A stretch of DNA of 44,226 nt from CAYZPB01 sp964551195 (lineage in GTDB: Bacteria; Bacillota; Bacilli; Tepidibacillales; Tepidibacillaceae), in the NCBI GenBank assembly GCA_964551195.1, contig CAZKBI010000008.1, positions 1 to 44,226 on the forward strand, written 5' to 3'. Shown here piece by piece: positions 34,205 through 42,558 of the stretch. Numbering within the stretch: position 1 is the first letter of the stretch; every line of letters starts with the position of its first letter. Position numbers and translations under genes: made by a program. A model generated the notes under the pieces. It made no database searches. It saw nothing but the letters and a program-made list of their open reading frames with translations, and was not told the DNA's origin.

Positions 34205-34480
34205 ATGGGACGTAGTTTAAAGAAAGGGCCTTTTGCAGATAACCATTTATTAAACAAAGTAGACGCTTTAAATGAAAAAAATGAGAAAAAAGTTGTTAAA
34301 ACTTGGTCACGCCGCTCTACAATCTTTCCGCAATTTGTTGGACATACAATTGCGGTACATGACGGACGTAAGCATGTACCTATTTATATAACAGAGGATA
34401 TGGTGGGACATAAATTAGGTGAATTTGCACCAACTCGTGTTTATAAAGGACACGCAGACGATAAAAAGACTAAGCGTTAA
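34205..34480 (+). CDS. rpsS: Ribosomal protein S19
   Basis: 91 residues. GRSLKKGPFADNHLLNKV and TWSRRSTIFPQFVGHTIAVHDG are the family signatures, followed by HKLGEFAPTR. S19 sits in the 30S head with S13 and contacts the A-site finger bridge. The RBS GGAAGGAGG lies in the tail of the rplB spacer. Confidence 0.97.
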   Translation: MGRSLKKGPFADNHLLNKVDALNEKNEKKVVKTWSRRSTIFPQFVGHTIAVHDGRKHVPIYITEDMVGHKLGEFAPTRVYKGHADDKKTKR

Positions 34481-34502
34481 TTGACTGAGAGGAGGTACAG
34501 TA

Positions 34503-34847
34503 ATGCAACAAGCAAAAGCTGTAGCAAAGCATGTGCGAATTGCTCCTCGTAAGGCCGGTCTAGTAGTAGACCTAATTCGAGGCAAAAGTGTTGGTGAAGC
34601 AACGTCAATTCTTAAAATGACACCCAAGGCGGCATCGCCAATAGTTGAAAAAATATTAAATTCTGCAATTGCAAACGCAGAAAATAACTTTAAAATGGAT
34701 CCAAAGAAATTAGTAGTAAGTGAGGCTTATGCGAACCAAGGCGCGACAATGAAACGATTTCGTCCAAGAGCGCAGGGTCGTGCGAGCAGAATCAATAAGA
34801 GAACAAGTCATATTACTATCGTTCTCACTGAGAAGAAGGAGGGATAA
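34503..34847 (+). CDS. rplV: Ribosomal protein L22
   Basis: 114 residues. AKHVRIAPRKAGLVVDLIRGK is the conserved start, and the C-terminal beta-hairpin RFRPRAQGRASRINKRTSH reaches into the exit tunnel beside the macrolide site. No insertion or deletion is visible in that hairpin. GAGGAGG precedes the ATG. Its last codons provide the Shine-Dalgarno for rpsC. Confidence 0.97.
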   Translation: MQQAKAVAKHVRIAPRKAGLVVDLIRGKSVGEATSILKMTPKAASPIVEKILNSAIANAENNFKMDPKKLVVSEAYANQGATMKRFRPRAQGRASRINKRTSHITIVLTEKKEG

Positions 34848-34850
34848 AAC

Positions 34851-35513
34851 TTGGGACAAAAGGTTAATCCAATTGGTTTACGGGTAGGCATAATACGCGA
34901 CTGGGAATCTAAATGGTATGCAGACAAAAACTATGCAGATCTGTTACTTGAGGATATTGCGATACGTGAATATCTTGAAAAACGTTTAAAAGATTCGGCA
35001 GTTTCACATATTGAGATTGAACGAGCTGTTAATCGTGTAAATGTGACAATCCACACTGCCAAGCCAGGCGTGGTTATTGGTCGAGGTGGTGCAGAGGTTG
35101 AAAACATTAGAGAAGCACTTACTAAATTAACAGGTAAGAAAGTTCACGTAAATATTGCTGAGATTAAACACCCTGAATTGAATGCGAAAATCGTTGCAGA
35201 AAGTATTGCACAACAGCTTGAGCGTAGGGTTTCCTACCGTCGAGCAATGAAACAGGCAATACAAAGAACAATGCGTGCAGGTGGACTAGGTATTAAAACA
35301 CTTGTGAGTGGTCGTTTAGGCGGCGCAGAAATTGCACGTAGTGAAGGTTATAGTGAAGGAACAGTACCTCTACACACACTAAGAGCAGATATTGATTATG
35401 GTACAGCCGAAGCTTTAACAACTTATGGATTATTAGGAGTTAAGGTATGGATATATCGTGGGGAGGTTCTTCCTAGATCGAAGAACAAGGAAGTTAAGGA
35501 AGGAGGCAGATAA
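34851..35513 (+). CDS. rpsC: Ribosomal protein S3
   Basis: 220 residues. GQKVNPIGLRVGIIRDWESKW is the usual start; the KH domain carries VVIGRGGAEVENI, and the C-terminal domain has GRLGGAEIARSE. S3 helps form the mRNA entry helicase. The start is TTG, 3 nt after the rplV stop, with GGAGGG inside the end of rplV, so the two are tightly coupled. Confidence 0.96.
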   Translation: MGQKVNPIGLRVGIIRDWESKWYADKNYADLLLEDIAIREYLEKRLKDSAVSHIEIERAVNRVNVTIHTAKPGVVIGRGGAEVENIREALTKLTGKKVHVNIAEIKHPELNAKIVAESIAQQLERRVSYRRAMKQAIQRTMRAGGLGIKTLVSGRLGGAEIARSEGYSEGTVPLHTLRADIDYGTAEALTTYGLLGVKVWIYRGEVLPRSKNKEVKEGGR

Positions 35514-35515
35514 TT

Positions 35516-35950
35516 GTGTTAATGCCAAAGCGTGTTAAATATCGCAAAGAGTTCCGTGGTAAAATGCGCGGTAAAGCAAAAGGCGGTACAACAGTTCTAT
35601 ATGGTGAGTTTGGACTACAAGCGTTGGAACCTGCATGGATTACTAACCGACAGATTGAGGCGGCACGTATTGCGATGACGAGATATACCAAACGTGGTGG
35701 TAAGGTATGGATTAAGATTTTCCCATCCAAACCTGTAACACAGAAACCTTTAGAGGTACGTATGGGAAGCGGTAAAGGTAGCCCGGAAAAATGGGTTGCA
35801 GTTGTAAAACCTGGTAAAATCATGTTTGAAATTGGTGGAATGCCAGAAGAAGTAGCACGTGAAGCACTCCGTCTAGCGGCTCATAAACTGCCGATCAAGA
35901 CAAAGTTTGTTAAGCGTGAAGGAGTAGGTGGTGACTCGCATGAAAGCTGA
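35516..35950 (+). CDS. rplP: Ribosomal protein L16
   Basis: 144 residues from GTG 35516. MLMPKRVKYRKEFRGKMRGK matches the Bacilli start; GEFGLQALEPAWITNRQIEA and RMGSGKGSPEKWVAVVKPG are conserved. L16 organises the A-site tRNA elbow region. AGGAGG (35501-35506) is 9 nt from the GTG but 15 nt from the ATG at 35522, so the GTG is preferred. It starts 2 nt after rpsC and overlaps rpmC by 11 nt. Confidence 0.95.
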   Translation: MLMPKRVKYRKEFRGKMRGKAKGGTTVLYGEFGLQALEPAWITNRQIEAARIAMTRYTKRGGKVWIKIFPSKPVTQKPLEVRMGSGKGSPEKWVAVVKPGKIMFEIGGMPEEVAREALRLAAHKLPIKTKFVKREGVGGDSHES

Positions 35951-36140
35951 AACGTTTAGAGATATGACCACAGTTGAGATTGAACAAAAGATTAAAACAT
36001 ATAAAGATGAATTGTTTAACCTCCGTTTTCAATTAGCAACGGGTCAACTAGAAAATACAGGACGTATTCCAATAGTTAGAAAATCGATTGCACGTGGTAA
36101 CACTGTGTTACGTGAACGTGAACTAGGAATTAAAAGGTAG
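35940..36140 (+). CDS. rpmC: Ribosomal protein L29
   Basis: 66 residues from ATG 35940. MKAETFRDMTTVEIEQK and ELFNLRFQLATGQLENTGRI are the conserved helices of this small two-helix protein next to the tunnel exit. The frame is open from GTG 35928, but GGAG (35921-35924) with GGTGG lies just upstream of 35940, and the family begins at MKA. It overlaps the rplP end. Confidence 0.94.
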   Translation: MKAETFRDMTTVEIEQKIKTYKDELFNLRFQLATGQLENTGRIPIVRKSIARGNTVLRERELGIKR

Positions 36141-36160
36141 GTTCGAAAGGAGGTTCCAAG

Positions 36161-36424
36161 ATGGCAGTAATAAGCAATCGTAAGTCATTAGTTGGTAAAG
36201 TAGTGAGTGATAACATGGATAAAACAATCGTAGTAGCGGTTGAATCTTATAAAAAGCACTCTTTATACGGTAAAAACATTAAAAGCACAAAAAAATATCA
36301 CACACATGATGAGAGCAACCAAGCAAAAATTGGCGATCTTGTAAAAATTGCTGAGACTAGACCACTTTCTAAAAATAAAAGATGGCGTCTGGTAGAGATT
36401 TTAGAAGAGGGAGTTACTGTCTAA
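36161..36424 (+). CDS. rpsQ: Ribosomal protein S17
   Basis: 87 residues. RKSLVGKVVSDNMDKTIVVAVE and the KIGDLVKIAETRPLSKNKRW segment define the OB-fold S17 family. It binds the 5' domain of 16S rRNA early in 30S assembly. The RBS AAAGGAGG precedes the ATG, 20 nt after rpmC. The gap to rplN is 40 nt, where B. subtilis also separates the genes only slightly. Confidence 0.97.
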   Translation: MAVISNRKSLVGKVVSDNMDKTIVVAVESYKKHSLYGKNIKSTKKYHTHDESNQAKIGDLVKIAETRPLSKNKRWRLVEILEEGVTV

Positions 36425-36464
36425 CTGATAGTATGTAACTCTGTTCTCAAAGGAGGGTAATAAG

Positions 36465-36833
36465 ATGATACAAACTCAAACAATGCTGAACGTAGCTGAT
36501 AACTCTGGAGCAAAGAAAGTAATGTCAATCAAAGTTATCGGTGCCTCTGGCAAAAAGGTAGCTAATATCGGCGATATAATTGTGTGTTCTGTTAAAGAGG
36601 CTACACCAGGTGGCGTTGTTAAAAAGGGTGATGTTGTTAAAGCGGTTGTTGTTAGAACGAAGAAAGAAACCAGAAGAAGCGACGGTTCCTATATAAAGTT
36701 TGATGATAACGCAGCTGTAATTATTAAAGAGGACAAAAGCCCAACCGGCACCCGTATATTCGGACCAGTTGCGCGTGAATTACGGGATAAGGATTTTATG
36801 AAAATAATCTCCCTTGCTCCTGAGGTAATATAA
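36465..36833 (+). CDS. rplN: Ribosomal protein L14
   Basis: 122 residues. MIQTQTMLNVADNSGAKKVM is the invariant start, and DDNAAVIIKEDKSPTGTRIF and ARELRD are conserved near the C terminus. L14 forms intersubunit bridges and is the docking site of the RsfS silencing factor. AAAGGAGG precedes the ATG. Confidence 0.98.
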   Translation: MIQTQTMLNVADNSGAKKVMSIKVIGASGKKVANIGDIIVCSVKEATPGGVVKKGDVVKAVVVRTKKETRRSDGSYIKFDDNAAVIIKEDKSPTGTRIFGPVARELRDKDFMKIISLAPEVI

Positions 36834-36857
36834 TTTTTATTATGAGGAGGTGTTTCC

Positions 36858-37199
36858 ATGAAACCCTTAAAAGAAAAGCAGAAAATTCACGTTAAGAAGA
36901 ATGATAACGTAATCGTTATCAGTGGTACTGATAAAGGTAAAAAAGGAAGAGTGATTTTTGTTTTCCCGAACGATGGTAGGGTTCTAGTAGAAGGTGTAAA
37001 CATGGTGAAAAAGCATTCAAGACCTTCTAAACAAAACCAACAGGGAGGCATAGTCAATCAAGAAGCACCAATCGATTCTTCGAAAGTAATGCTAATAGAT
37101 CCGAAAACGGGAGAACCAACAAAGATTGGCATTAAGTTTTTGAAAAATGGTGAAAAGGTAAGATATGCGAAAAAGTCTGGCGAAGTTATTGATAAGTAG
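36858..37199 (+). CDS. rplX: Ribosomal protein L24
   Basis: 113 residues. A KOW motif is seen near the start (KNDNVIVISGTDKGKKGRV), followed by VNMVKKHSRPSKQNQQGGI. L24 initiates 50S assembly and lies by the tunnel exit. The length is a little above that of B. subtilis (103), with a longer lysine-rich N terminus. GAGGAGG precedes the ATG. Confidence 0.96.
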   Translation: MKPLKEKQKIHVKKNDNVIVISGTDKGKKGRVIFVFPNDGRVLVEGVNMVKKHSRPSKQNQQGGIVNQEAPIDSSKVMLIDPKTGEPTKIGIKFLKNGEKVRYAKKSGEVIDK

Positions 37200-37224
37200 T
37201 CAGGTTGAAAGGAGAGTATAAATA

Positions 37225-37767
37225 GTGGCGGCAAGATTAAAAGAACTTTATGTTAGTGAAATAACTCCAGCAATGGTTAAAAAGTTTGATTATAAAACCG
37301 TTATGCAGGTTCCGCGTGTTGATAAGGTTGTAATCAACATGGGCCTTGGCGAAGCAGCGCTGAACTCAAAGATTCTTGATGGAGCTGTAGCTGACATGCA
37401 AATGATTGCAGGTCAGAAACCGGTCATTACACGCGCTAGGAAATCAATTGCTGCTTTTAAATTGCGTGAAGGTATGCCAATTGGTGCGAAGGTAACACTT
37501 CGCGGGGAAAGAATGTATCATTTTATTGATAAGCTAGTCAACATCTCTTTACCGCGGGTACGTGACTTTCGTGGAGTTTCAAGCAAATCTTTTGATGGGC
37601 GTGGAAACTATACATTAGGACTTAAGGAGCAACTGATGTTCCCAGAGATTGAGTACGACAAAATAGATAAAATCCGTGGGATGGACATAGTTTTTGTAAC
37701 AACTGCGAATACAGACGAAGAGGCCTACGAACTATTAAGTCAATTAGGAATGCCGTTTAGTAAATAA
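37225..37767 (+). CDS. rplE: Ribosomal protein L5
   Basis: 180 residues, normal for the family. Signatures include VPRVDKVVINMGLGEAALNSK and GLKEQLMFPEIEYDKI. L5 binds 5S rRNA and contacts P-site tRNA; with L18 (38999-39367) it forms the 5S particle. The GTG start has AAAGGAGAG 8 nt upstream. Confidence 0.97.
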   Translation: MAARLKELYVSEITPAMVKKFDYKTVMQVPRVDKVVINMGLGEAALNSKILDGAVADMQMIAGQKPVITRARKSIAAFKLREGMPIGAKVTLRGERMYHFIDKLVNISLPRVRDFRGVSSKSFDGRGNYTLGLKEQLMFPEIEYDKIDKIRGMDIVFVTTANTDEEAYELLSQLGMPFSK

Positions 37768-37787
37768 GCGTTTGAGGAGGGAATTAA

Positions 37788-37973
37788 GTGGCCAAGAAAT
37801 CAATGATCGCTAAACAAAAGCGACCACAAAAGTTTAAGGTGCGAGAATATACACGCTGTCAGCGTTGTGGACGACCACATTCAGTTTTACGTAAGTTTAA
37901 ACTGTGCAGAATTTGTTTCCGCGAGCTTGCGAATCAGGGACAAATTCCTGGAGTAAAAAAAGCTAGCTGGTAA
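37788..37973 (+). CDS. rpsN: Ribosomal protein S14, zinc-binding type
   Basis: 61 residues, the short C+ form. The zinc site is C24/C27 and C40/C43 (CQRCGRPH and CRICFREL). S14 is in the 30S head next to S3 and S10. Bacilli often have a second, longer zinc-free S14 elsewhere for zinc starvation. The start is GTG with GAGGAGG upstream. Confidence 0.96.
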   Translation: MAKKSMIAKQKRPQKFKVREYTRCQRCGRPHSVLRKFKLCRICFRELANQGQIPGVKKASW

Positions 37974-38001
37974 ATCCAAGCTATGGAAGGAGGATACTTA
38001 G

Positions 38002-38400
38002 ATGGCAATGACAGATCCGATTGCAGATATGTTAACTCGAATAAGAAATGCGAATATGGTTCGTCACGAAATAGTTGAAATACCGGCGTCAAACGTGAAA
38101 CGTGAGATTGCAGATATTTTAAAACGTGAAGGTTTTATTCGAGATGCTGAGTATATAGAAGATACTAAACAAGGAATAATTCGTGTCTTTCTTAAATACG
38201 GACCGAATAATGAAAGAGTGATAACTGGTTTGAAAAGAATTAGCAAGCCAGGCTTAAGAGTTTATGCGAAAACCGAAGAGGTTCCAAGAGTACTTGGAGG
38301 GCTCGGTATTGCAATTATTTCTACATCACAAGGCGTTCTTACTGATAAAGAAGCACGTAACAAGAAAACTGGTGGAGAAGTACTTGCCTATATCTGGTAA
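38002..38400 (+). CDS. rpsH: Ribosomal protein S8
   Basis: 132 residues. DPIADMLTRIRNAN is the conserved start, and the C-terminal RNA-binding part contains GLGIAIISTSQGVLTDKEAR. S8 binds the central domain of 16S rRNA; in E. coli it represses the spc operon at the rplE site. I see no matching mRNA structure here. AAGGAGG precedes the ATG. Confidence 0.97.
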   Translation: MAMTDPIADMLTRIRNANMVRHEIVEIPASNVKREIADILKREGFIRDAEYIEDTKQGIIRVFLKYGPNNERVITGLKRISKPGLRVYAKTEEVPRVLGGLGIAIISTSQGVLTDKEARNKKTGGEVLAYIW

Positions 38401-38430
38401 TCGATTTAAAATCCGAATGGAGGTGTAAGA

Positions 38431-38967
38431 ATGTCTCGGATAGGAAAAGAAGCAATTGTAATTCCTGAAGGAGTAGAGGTTAAAATTAATGGCCCTGAGG
38501 TTACTGTTAAAGGACCTAAAGGATCACTTACGAAGACCTTTAATGCTGACTTGACAATAGAGATAGAAGACAATCAACTTACCGTGAGAAGACCAAGTGA
38601 CAATAAAAAACATCGTTCATTACACGGTACAACGAGAAGTATCATTAACAATATGGTTGAGGGTGTAACTAAAGGTTTCGAAAAGAGACTTGATTTAGTA
38701 GGTGTTGGTTATCGTGTATTGAAAAACGGCGACAATATCACATTAAACGTTGGTTACTCACATCCAATCGAGTTTACGCCAGAAGATGGTGTAGAACTTG
38801 AGGTTATAGACAATAACAAAATTGTGGTTAAAGGAATTGATAAAGAACGTGTTGGTGCTATGGCAGCAAATATTCGATCAGTTCGCGAGCCTGAGCCTTA
38901 CAAAGGTAAAGGCATTAAATACTCGGACGAGCATATACGTCGTAAGGTTGGTAAGACTGGTAAATAA
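38431..38967 (+). CDS. rplF: Ribosomal protein L6
   Basis: 178 residues. SRIGKEAIVIPEGVEVKING opens the first alpha/beta repeat; the second repeat ends with EPEPYKGKGIKYSDEHIRRK, the 23S-binding signature. L6 sits near the sarcin-ricin loop where GTPase factors bind. TGGAGGTG precedes the ATG. Confidence 0.97.
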   Translation: MSRIGKEAIVIPEGVEVKINGPEVTVKGPKGSLTKTFNADLTIEIEDNQLTVRRPSDNKKHRSLHGTTRSIINNMVEGVTKGFEKRLDLVGVGYRVLKNGDNITLNVGYSHPIEFTPEDGVELEVIDNNKIVVKGIDKERVGAMAANIRSVREPEPYKGKGIKYSDEHIRRKVGKTGK

Positions 38968-38998
38968 TGTTTCGTTTTAACGAAGGGAGTGAGCCCGG

Positions 38999-39367
38999 TT
39001 GATAAAAAAAGAGGATAGAAATAAGATTCGTTTAAAAAGACATCTTAAAATAAGAAGAAACCTATATGGTACAGTGGAGAGACCACGTTTAAACGTGTTT
39101 CGTTCTTCCAAACACATATATGCACAGCTAATTGACGATGTTAATCATCACACACTAGTTGCAGCTTCAACCTTAGATGAAGAACTTAAAGGTAAGTTCG
39201 AAAATGGGGGAGATATTGAAGCAGCTAAACTTGTTGGTGAAGCTATCGCTAAAAAAGCTGTTGATAAAGGTTATAAATCTGTCGTTTTTGACCGTAGTGG
39301 TTATTTATATCATGGTAGAGTTAAAGCATTAGCTGACGCTGCCCGTGAAAATGGGCTACAATTCTAG
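38999..39367 (+). CDS. rplR: Ribosomal protein L18
   Basis: 122 residues. RHLKIRRNLYGTVERPRLNV and FRSSKHIYAQLIDD are the 5S-binding signatures; VVFDRSGYLYHGRVKALADA is conserved at the C terminus. It binds 5S rRNA together with L5. The start is TTG, with GAAGGGAGTGAG upstream (about 38982-38993). Confidence 0.96.
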   Translation: MIKKEDRNKIRLKRHLKIRRNLYGTVERPRLNVFRSSKHIYAQLIDDVNHHTLVAASTLDEELKGKFENGGDIEAAKLVGEAIAKKAVDKGYKSVVFDRSGYLYHGRVKALADAARENGLQF

Positions 39368-39391
39368 CCAAACAAGTTAGGAGGGGAAAAG

Positions 39392-39889
39392 ATGCAAATT
39401 GATCCAAACACTCTTGATTTACAAGAGAAAGTTGTTCATATCAACCGTGTAGCGAAAGTTGTTAAAGGTGGAAGACGCTTTAGCTTTAGTGCGCTAGTGG
39501 TTGTAGGCGATAAAAATGGGTATGTAGGGTCAGGACTGGGCAAAGCTTCCGAGGTTCCTGATGCTATAAGAAAAGCAATTGAAGATGCTAAGAAGAATTT
39601 AATTCATGTACCAATCGTTGGAACAACAATTCCACATCAGATAAATGGAAGAGCTGGAGCAGGAAATGTTTTTCTTAAACCGGCATCTGAAGGTACTGGT
39701 GTTATTGCTGGAGGACCGGTGCGTGCTGTACTGGAGCTAGCAGGAATTGAAGATATTCTAACTAAATCTTTAGGTTCTTCTAATGCGATGAGCATGGTTA
39801 ATGCTACGATTAACGGTTTAATAAATCTTAAGCGCGCAGAAGAGGTTGCTAAACTTCGTGGAAAAACTGTTGAAGAGCTCTTAGGATAG
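39392..39889 (+). CDS. rpsE: Ribosomal protein S5
   Basis: 165 residues. The dsRNA-binding-like N-terminal domain has KVVHINRVAKVVKGGRRFSF, where the conserved loop keeps translational accuracy and spectinomycin binding. GAGNVFLKPASEGTGVIAGG lies in the C-terminal domain. GGAGGGG precedes the ATG. No change typical of spectinomycin resistance is evident by eye. Confidence 0.97.
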   Translation: MQIDPNTLDLQEKVVHINRVAKVVKGGRRFSFSALVVVGDKNGYVGSGLGKASEVPDAIRKAIEDAKKNLIHVPIVGTTIPHQINGRAGAGNVFLKPASEGTGVIAGGPVRAVLELAGIEDILTKSLGSSNAMSMVNATINGLINLKRAEEVAKLRGKTVEELLG

Positions 39890-39900
39890 GAGGAAATATC

Positions 39901-40095
39901 ATGGCAAAAGCAAAAAAAATAGCAATAACTTTAAAGCGTAGCACGATTGGACGACCTGAAAATCAGAAGGTTATCGTTAAGACGTTAGGTCTACGCAAAC
40001 TCAATCAGACTGTGATTCATAATGATAATACAGCGATTCGTGGAATGGCTAATAAAGTGAGTCATCTAGTTGAGGTAAAAGAGCTTGACGAATAA
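39901..40095 (+). CDS. rpmD: Ribosomal protein L30
   Basis: 64 residues. The segment AITLKRSTIGRPENQKVIVK, then TLGLRKLNQTVIHNDNTAIRG, covers the bacterial L30 fold. It is a peripheral 50S protein, missing in some bacteria but usual in Bacillota. AGGAGG precedes the ATG, 11 nt after rpsE. Confidence 0.96.
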   Translation: MAKAKKIAITLKRSTIGRPENQKVIVKTLGLRKLNQTVIHNDNTAIRGMANKVSHLVEVKELDE

Positions 40096-40124
40096 ATTAA
40101 GAGTAAGACTAGGGAGGTGTACTT

Positions 40125-40565
40125 ATGAAGCTGCATGAATTGAAACCTGCTGAAGGTTCACGTCATAAAAAGAAGCGCGTTGGCCGCGGAATGGCATCAG
40201 GACATGGCAAGACTTCTGGTCGTGGACATGACGGACAGAATTCTCGTTCTGGCGGTGGTGTTAGACTCGGCTTCGAGGGTGGTCAGAACCCATTAGCACG
40301 TCGCTTACCTAAACGTGGTTTTACAAATCCGACTCGTAAAGAGTACGCAATTATAAACCTTGACTGTTTAAATAACTTTGAAGAGGGTACTGTTGTTACA
40401 CCTGAGTTACTTAAAGAGAAAGGGTACGTTAAACAGGTAAAAGACGGAGTAAAGGTGTTAGGTAATAAAGAGGTAAAGGTTGCATTAACTGTACAGGCAA
40501 ACAAATTCTCACAAACTGCCGTTGAGAAAATAGCTGCTGCAGGCGGCAGGACTGAGGTGATCTAA
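40125..40565 (+). CDS. rplO: Ribosomal protein L15
   Basis: 146 residues. The glycine- and basic-rich N-terminal extension (KKRVGRGMASGHGKTSGRGH) threads into the 50S core. The globular C-terminal domain ends with ANKFSQTAVEKIAAAGG. The RBS GGGAGGTG precedes the ATG. Its stop overlaps the secY ATG by one base (TAATG), so SecY synthesis is coupled to that of L15. Confidence 0.96.
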   Translation: MKLHELKPAEGSRHKKKRVGRGMASGHGKTSGRGHDGQNSRSGGGVRLGFEGGQNPLARRLPKRGFTNPTRKEYAIINLDCLNNFEEGTVVTPELLKEKGYVKQVKDGVKVLGNKEVKVALTVQANKFSQTAVEKIAAAGGRTEVI

Positions 40566-41857
40566 TGTTTAGAACGCTTTCCAATATTCATAAAGTAAAG
40601 GACTTAAGAAATAAGATTATCTTCACAATGTTGATGTTGGTTGTGTTTAGAGTAGGTAGTTTTATACCGGTTCCAAATATCAATAGCAGCGTTTTGGCAG
40701 ATTTATCAGAAAGAGATTTTCTTGGACTACTAAATACATTCTCAGGTGGTGCCTTAGGTAACTTCTCCATCTTTGCAATGGGTATTATGCCATATATTAC
40801 AGCTTCGATTATTATGAATCTGTTGGCTATGGACGTTATCCCACTATTTGCAAGATGGGCACGTGAGGGTGCTGACGGTCGCCGAAAGATGTCTCAAGTA
40901 ACAAGATACTTAACAATTGGTTTAGGATTCATCCAAGCGATTGGTTTCTCAATCAGCTTTAATGGGATGTACCCAGGACTTGTAGTTAATCCGGGCTTTA
41001 GTACCTATGCGATTATTACGATTGTTCTAACCGCAGGTACCGCATTCCTAATGTGGCTTGGTGAGCAGATTACCGAGAAAGGTATTGGGAATGGTATTTC
41101 AATTATCATTTTTGCGGGTATTGTTGCCGGCTTCCCAGACCAAGTTCGCGCAATTTTTGCAACTGAGTTTGCAGGCGGTTCGGATGCAATTTTCTTAACT
41201 GTTATCAAAGCGGTAATCTTGATTACTGTAATTATTGCGATTGTAGCAGGAGTAATTTTTGTGACTCAAGGAATAAGGAGGATCCCTGTTAACTATGCGA
41301 AAAGAGTTGTTGGTCGCAAAATGTATGGTGGACAATCAACATATATTCCGTTAAAAGTTAACTCAGCAGGGGTTATCCCAGTTATCTTTGCGATCGCACT
41401 ACTAATGTTCCCGCCTACAATAGCGCAATTCTGGCAAGGAAGGTTAGTTGCAGACTGGATTATTGAGAACTTTACTTATAATTCTGTTTTTGGTGCCTTA
41501 TTCTATATGTTGATGATTATCGGTTTCACATACTTCTACACATACGTACAAGTAAATCCAGATAATTTATCAGAAAACATGAGAAAAAATGGTGGGTTTA
41601 TTCCGGGAATTAGACCGGGGCAAGCAACTACTAAATATATTTCTAATGTTCTAAATCGTATTACATTAACAGGTGCGCTATTCTTAGCAGCGGTGGCAAT
41701 TTTACCAGTAGTATTTACTACATTTACAAGCTTGCCTCAATCAGTACAGATTGGCGGTACATCACTACTAATTGTTGTTGGGGTAGCACTTGATACAATG
41801 AAACAAGTAGAATCTCAACTAATGAGTCGCCATTACGACGGCTTCATTAAGAAGTAG
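40565..41857 (+). CDS. secY: SecY, preprotein translocase channel subunit
   Basis: 430 residues with ten hydrophobic segments. Landmarks are the N-terminal RVGSFIPVPNI and plug region, TEKGIGNGISIIIFAGI, the cytoplasmic loop RRIPVNYAKR, and the C-terminal SRHYDGFIKK. It is the protein-conducting channel, paired with SecE (15153-15371). It overlaps rplO by one base, with its Shine-Dalgarno-like purines inside the rplO end. adk follows after 42 nt. Confidence 0.97.
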   Translation: MFRTLSNIHKVKDLRNKIIFTMLMLVVFRVGSFIPVPNINSSVLADLSERDFLGLLNTFSGGALGNFSIFAMGIMPYITASIIMNLLAMDVIPLFARWAREGADGRRKMSQVTRYLTIGLGFIQAIGFSISFNGMYPGLVVNPGFSTYAIITIVLTAGTAFLMWLGEQITEKGIGNGISIIIFAGIVAGFPDQVRAIFATEFAGGSDAIFLTVIKAVILITVIIAIVAGVIFVTQGIRRIPVNYAKRVVGRKMYGGQSTYIPLKVNSAGVIPVIFAIALLMFPPTIAQFWQGRLVADWIIENFTYNSVFGALFYMLMIIGFTYFYTYVQVNPDNLSENMRKNGGFIPGIRPGQATTKYISNVLNRITLTGALFLAAVAILPVVFTTFTSLPQSVQIGGTSLLIVVGVALDTMKQVESQLMSRHYDGFIKK

Positions 41858-41899
41858 AATGATGGACTTACTGCGATTAAATTGTATGGAGGTTTGGTA

Positions 41900-42556
41900 A
41901 TGAATATAATTTTAATGGGATTACCAGGAGCTGGTAAAGGAACACAAGCTGAAAAGATAGTAGAGGAATTTAACATTCCACATATTTCTACTGGCGACAT
42001 GTTTAGAAATGCACTTAAAGAAGGAACAGCAATGGGTTTAAAAGCTAAGGGTTATATGGACAAGGGTCTACTTATCCCTGATGAGATAGTTGTTGGACTG
42101 ATTGCAGAACGTCTGAATAATGAAGATACTAAGAATGGATTCCTATTAGATGGATTTCCGCGCACTGTTGCACAGGCAGTCTCTTTAGATGAGTTACTAG
42201 CAGAACTAAACAGGAAGCTTGACTACGTAATTAATATTCACGTTGAAAAAAAGTCGCTGATTGAACGTTTAACTGGTAGACGTATCTGTAGGGAATGTAG
42301 TGCTTCATATCACACGTCTTTCAAAGCACCATTAGTTCAAGATGTCTGCGACAAATGTGGTGGTAAATTACATCAAAGAGATGACGATACCGAGGAAACA
42401 GTCAAAACAAGATTAGATGTTAACATTAAGCAGACGGAGCCTTTACTAAGCTATTACGAGGCTAAGGGAATCCTCCGAAATGCGGATGGTAACCAAGAGA
42501 TTGATGCTGTATATTCTGATATTAGGTCAATCTTAAAAAATGGGACGTGTAAGTAA
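41900..42556 (+). CDS. adk: Adk, adenylate kinase
   Basis: 218 residues from ATG 41900. The P-loop GLPGAGKGT is at 7-15, and TGDMFRNAL and LLDGFPRTVAQA are the AMP-site motifs. The LID domain has a zinc site C130/C133 and C150/C153, as in Gram-positive enzymes. It interconverts AMP, ADP and ATP. The frame is open from TTG 41882, but TGGAGG (41887-41892) fits the ATG at 41900, and the protein starts properly there. The gene ends 2 nt before map. Confidence 0.97.
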   Translation: MNIILMGLPGAGKGTQAEKIVEEFNIPHISTGDMFRNALKEGTAMGLKAKGYMDKGLLIPDEIVVGLIAERLNNEDTKNGFLLDGFPRTVAQAVSLDELLAELNRKLDYVINIHVEKKSLIERLTGRRICRECSASYHTSFKAPLVQDVCDKCGGKLHQRDDDTEETVKTRLDVNIKQTEPLLSYYEAKGILRNADGNQEIDAVYSDIRSILKNGTCK

Positions 42557-42558
42557 TA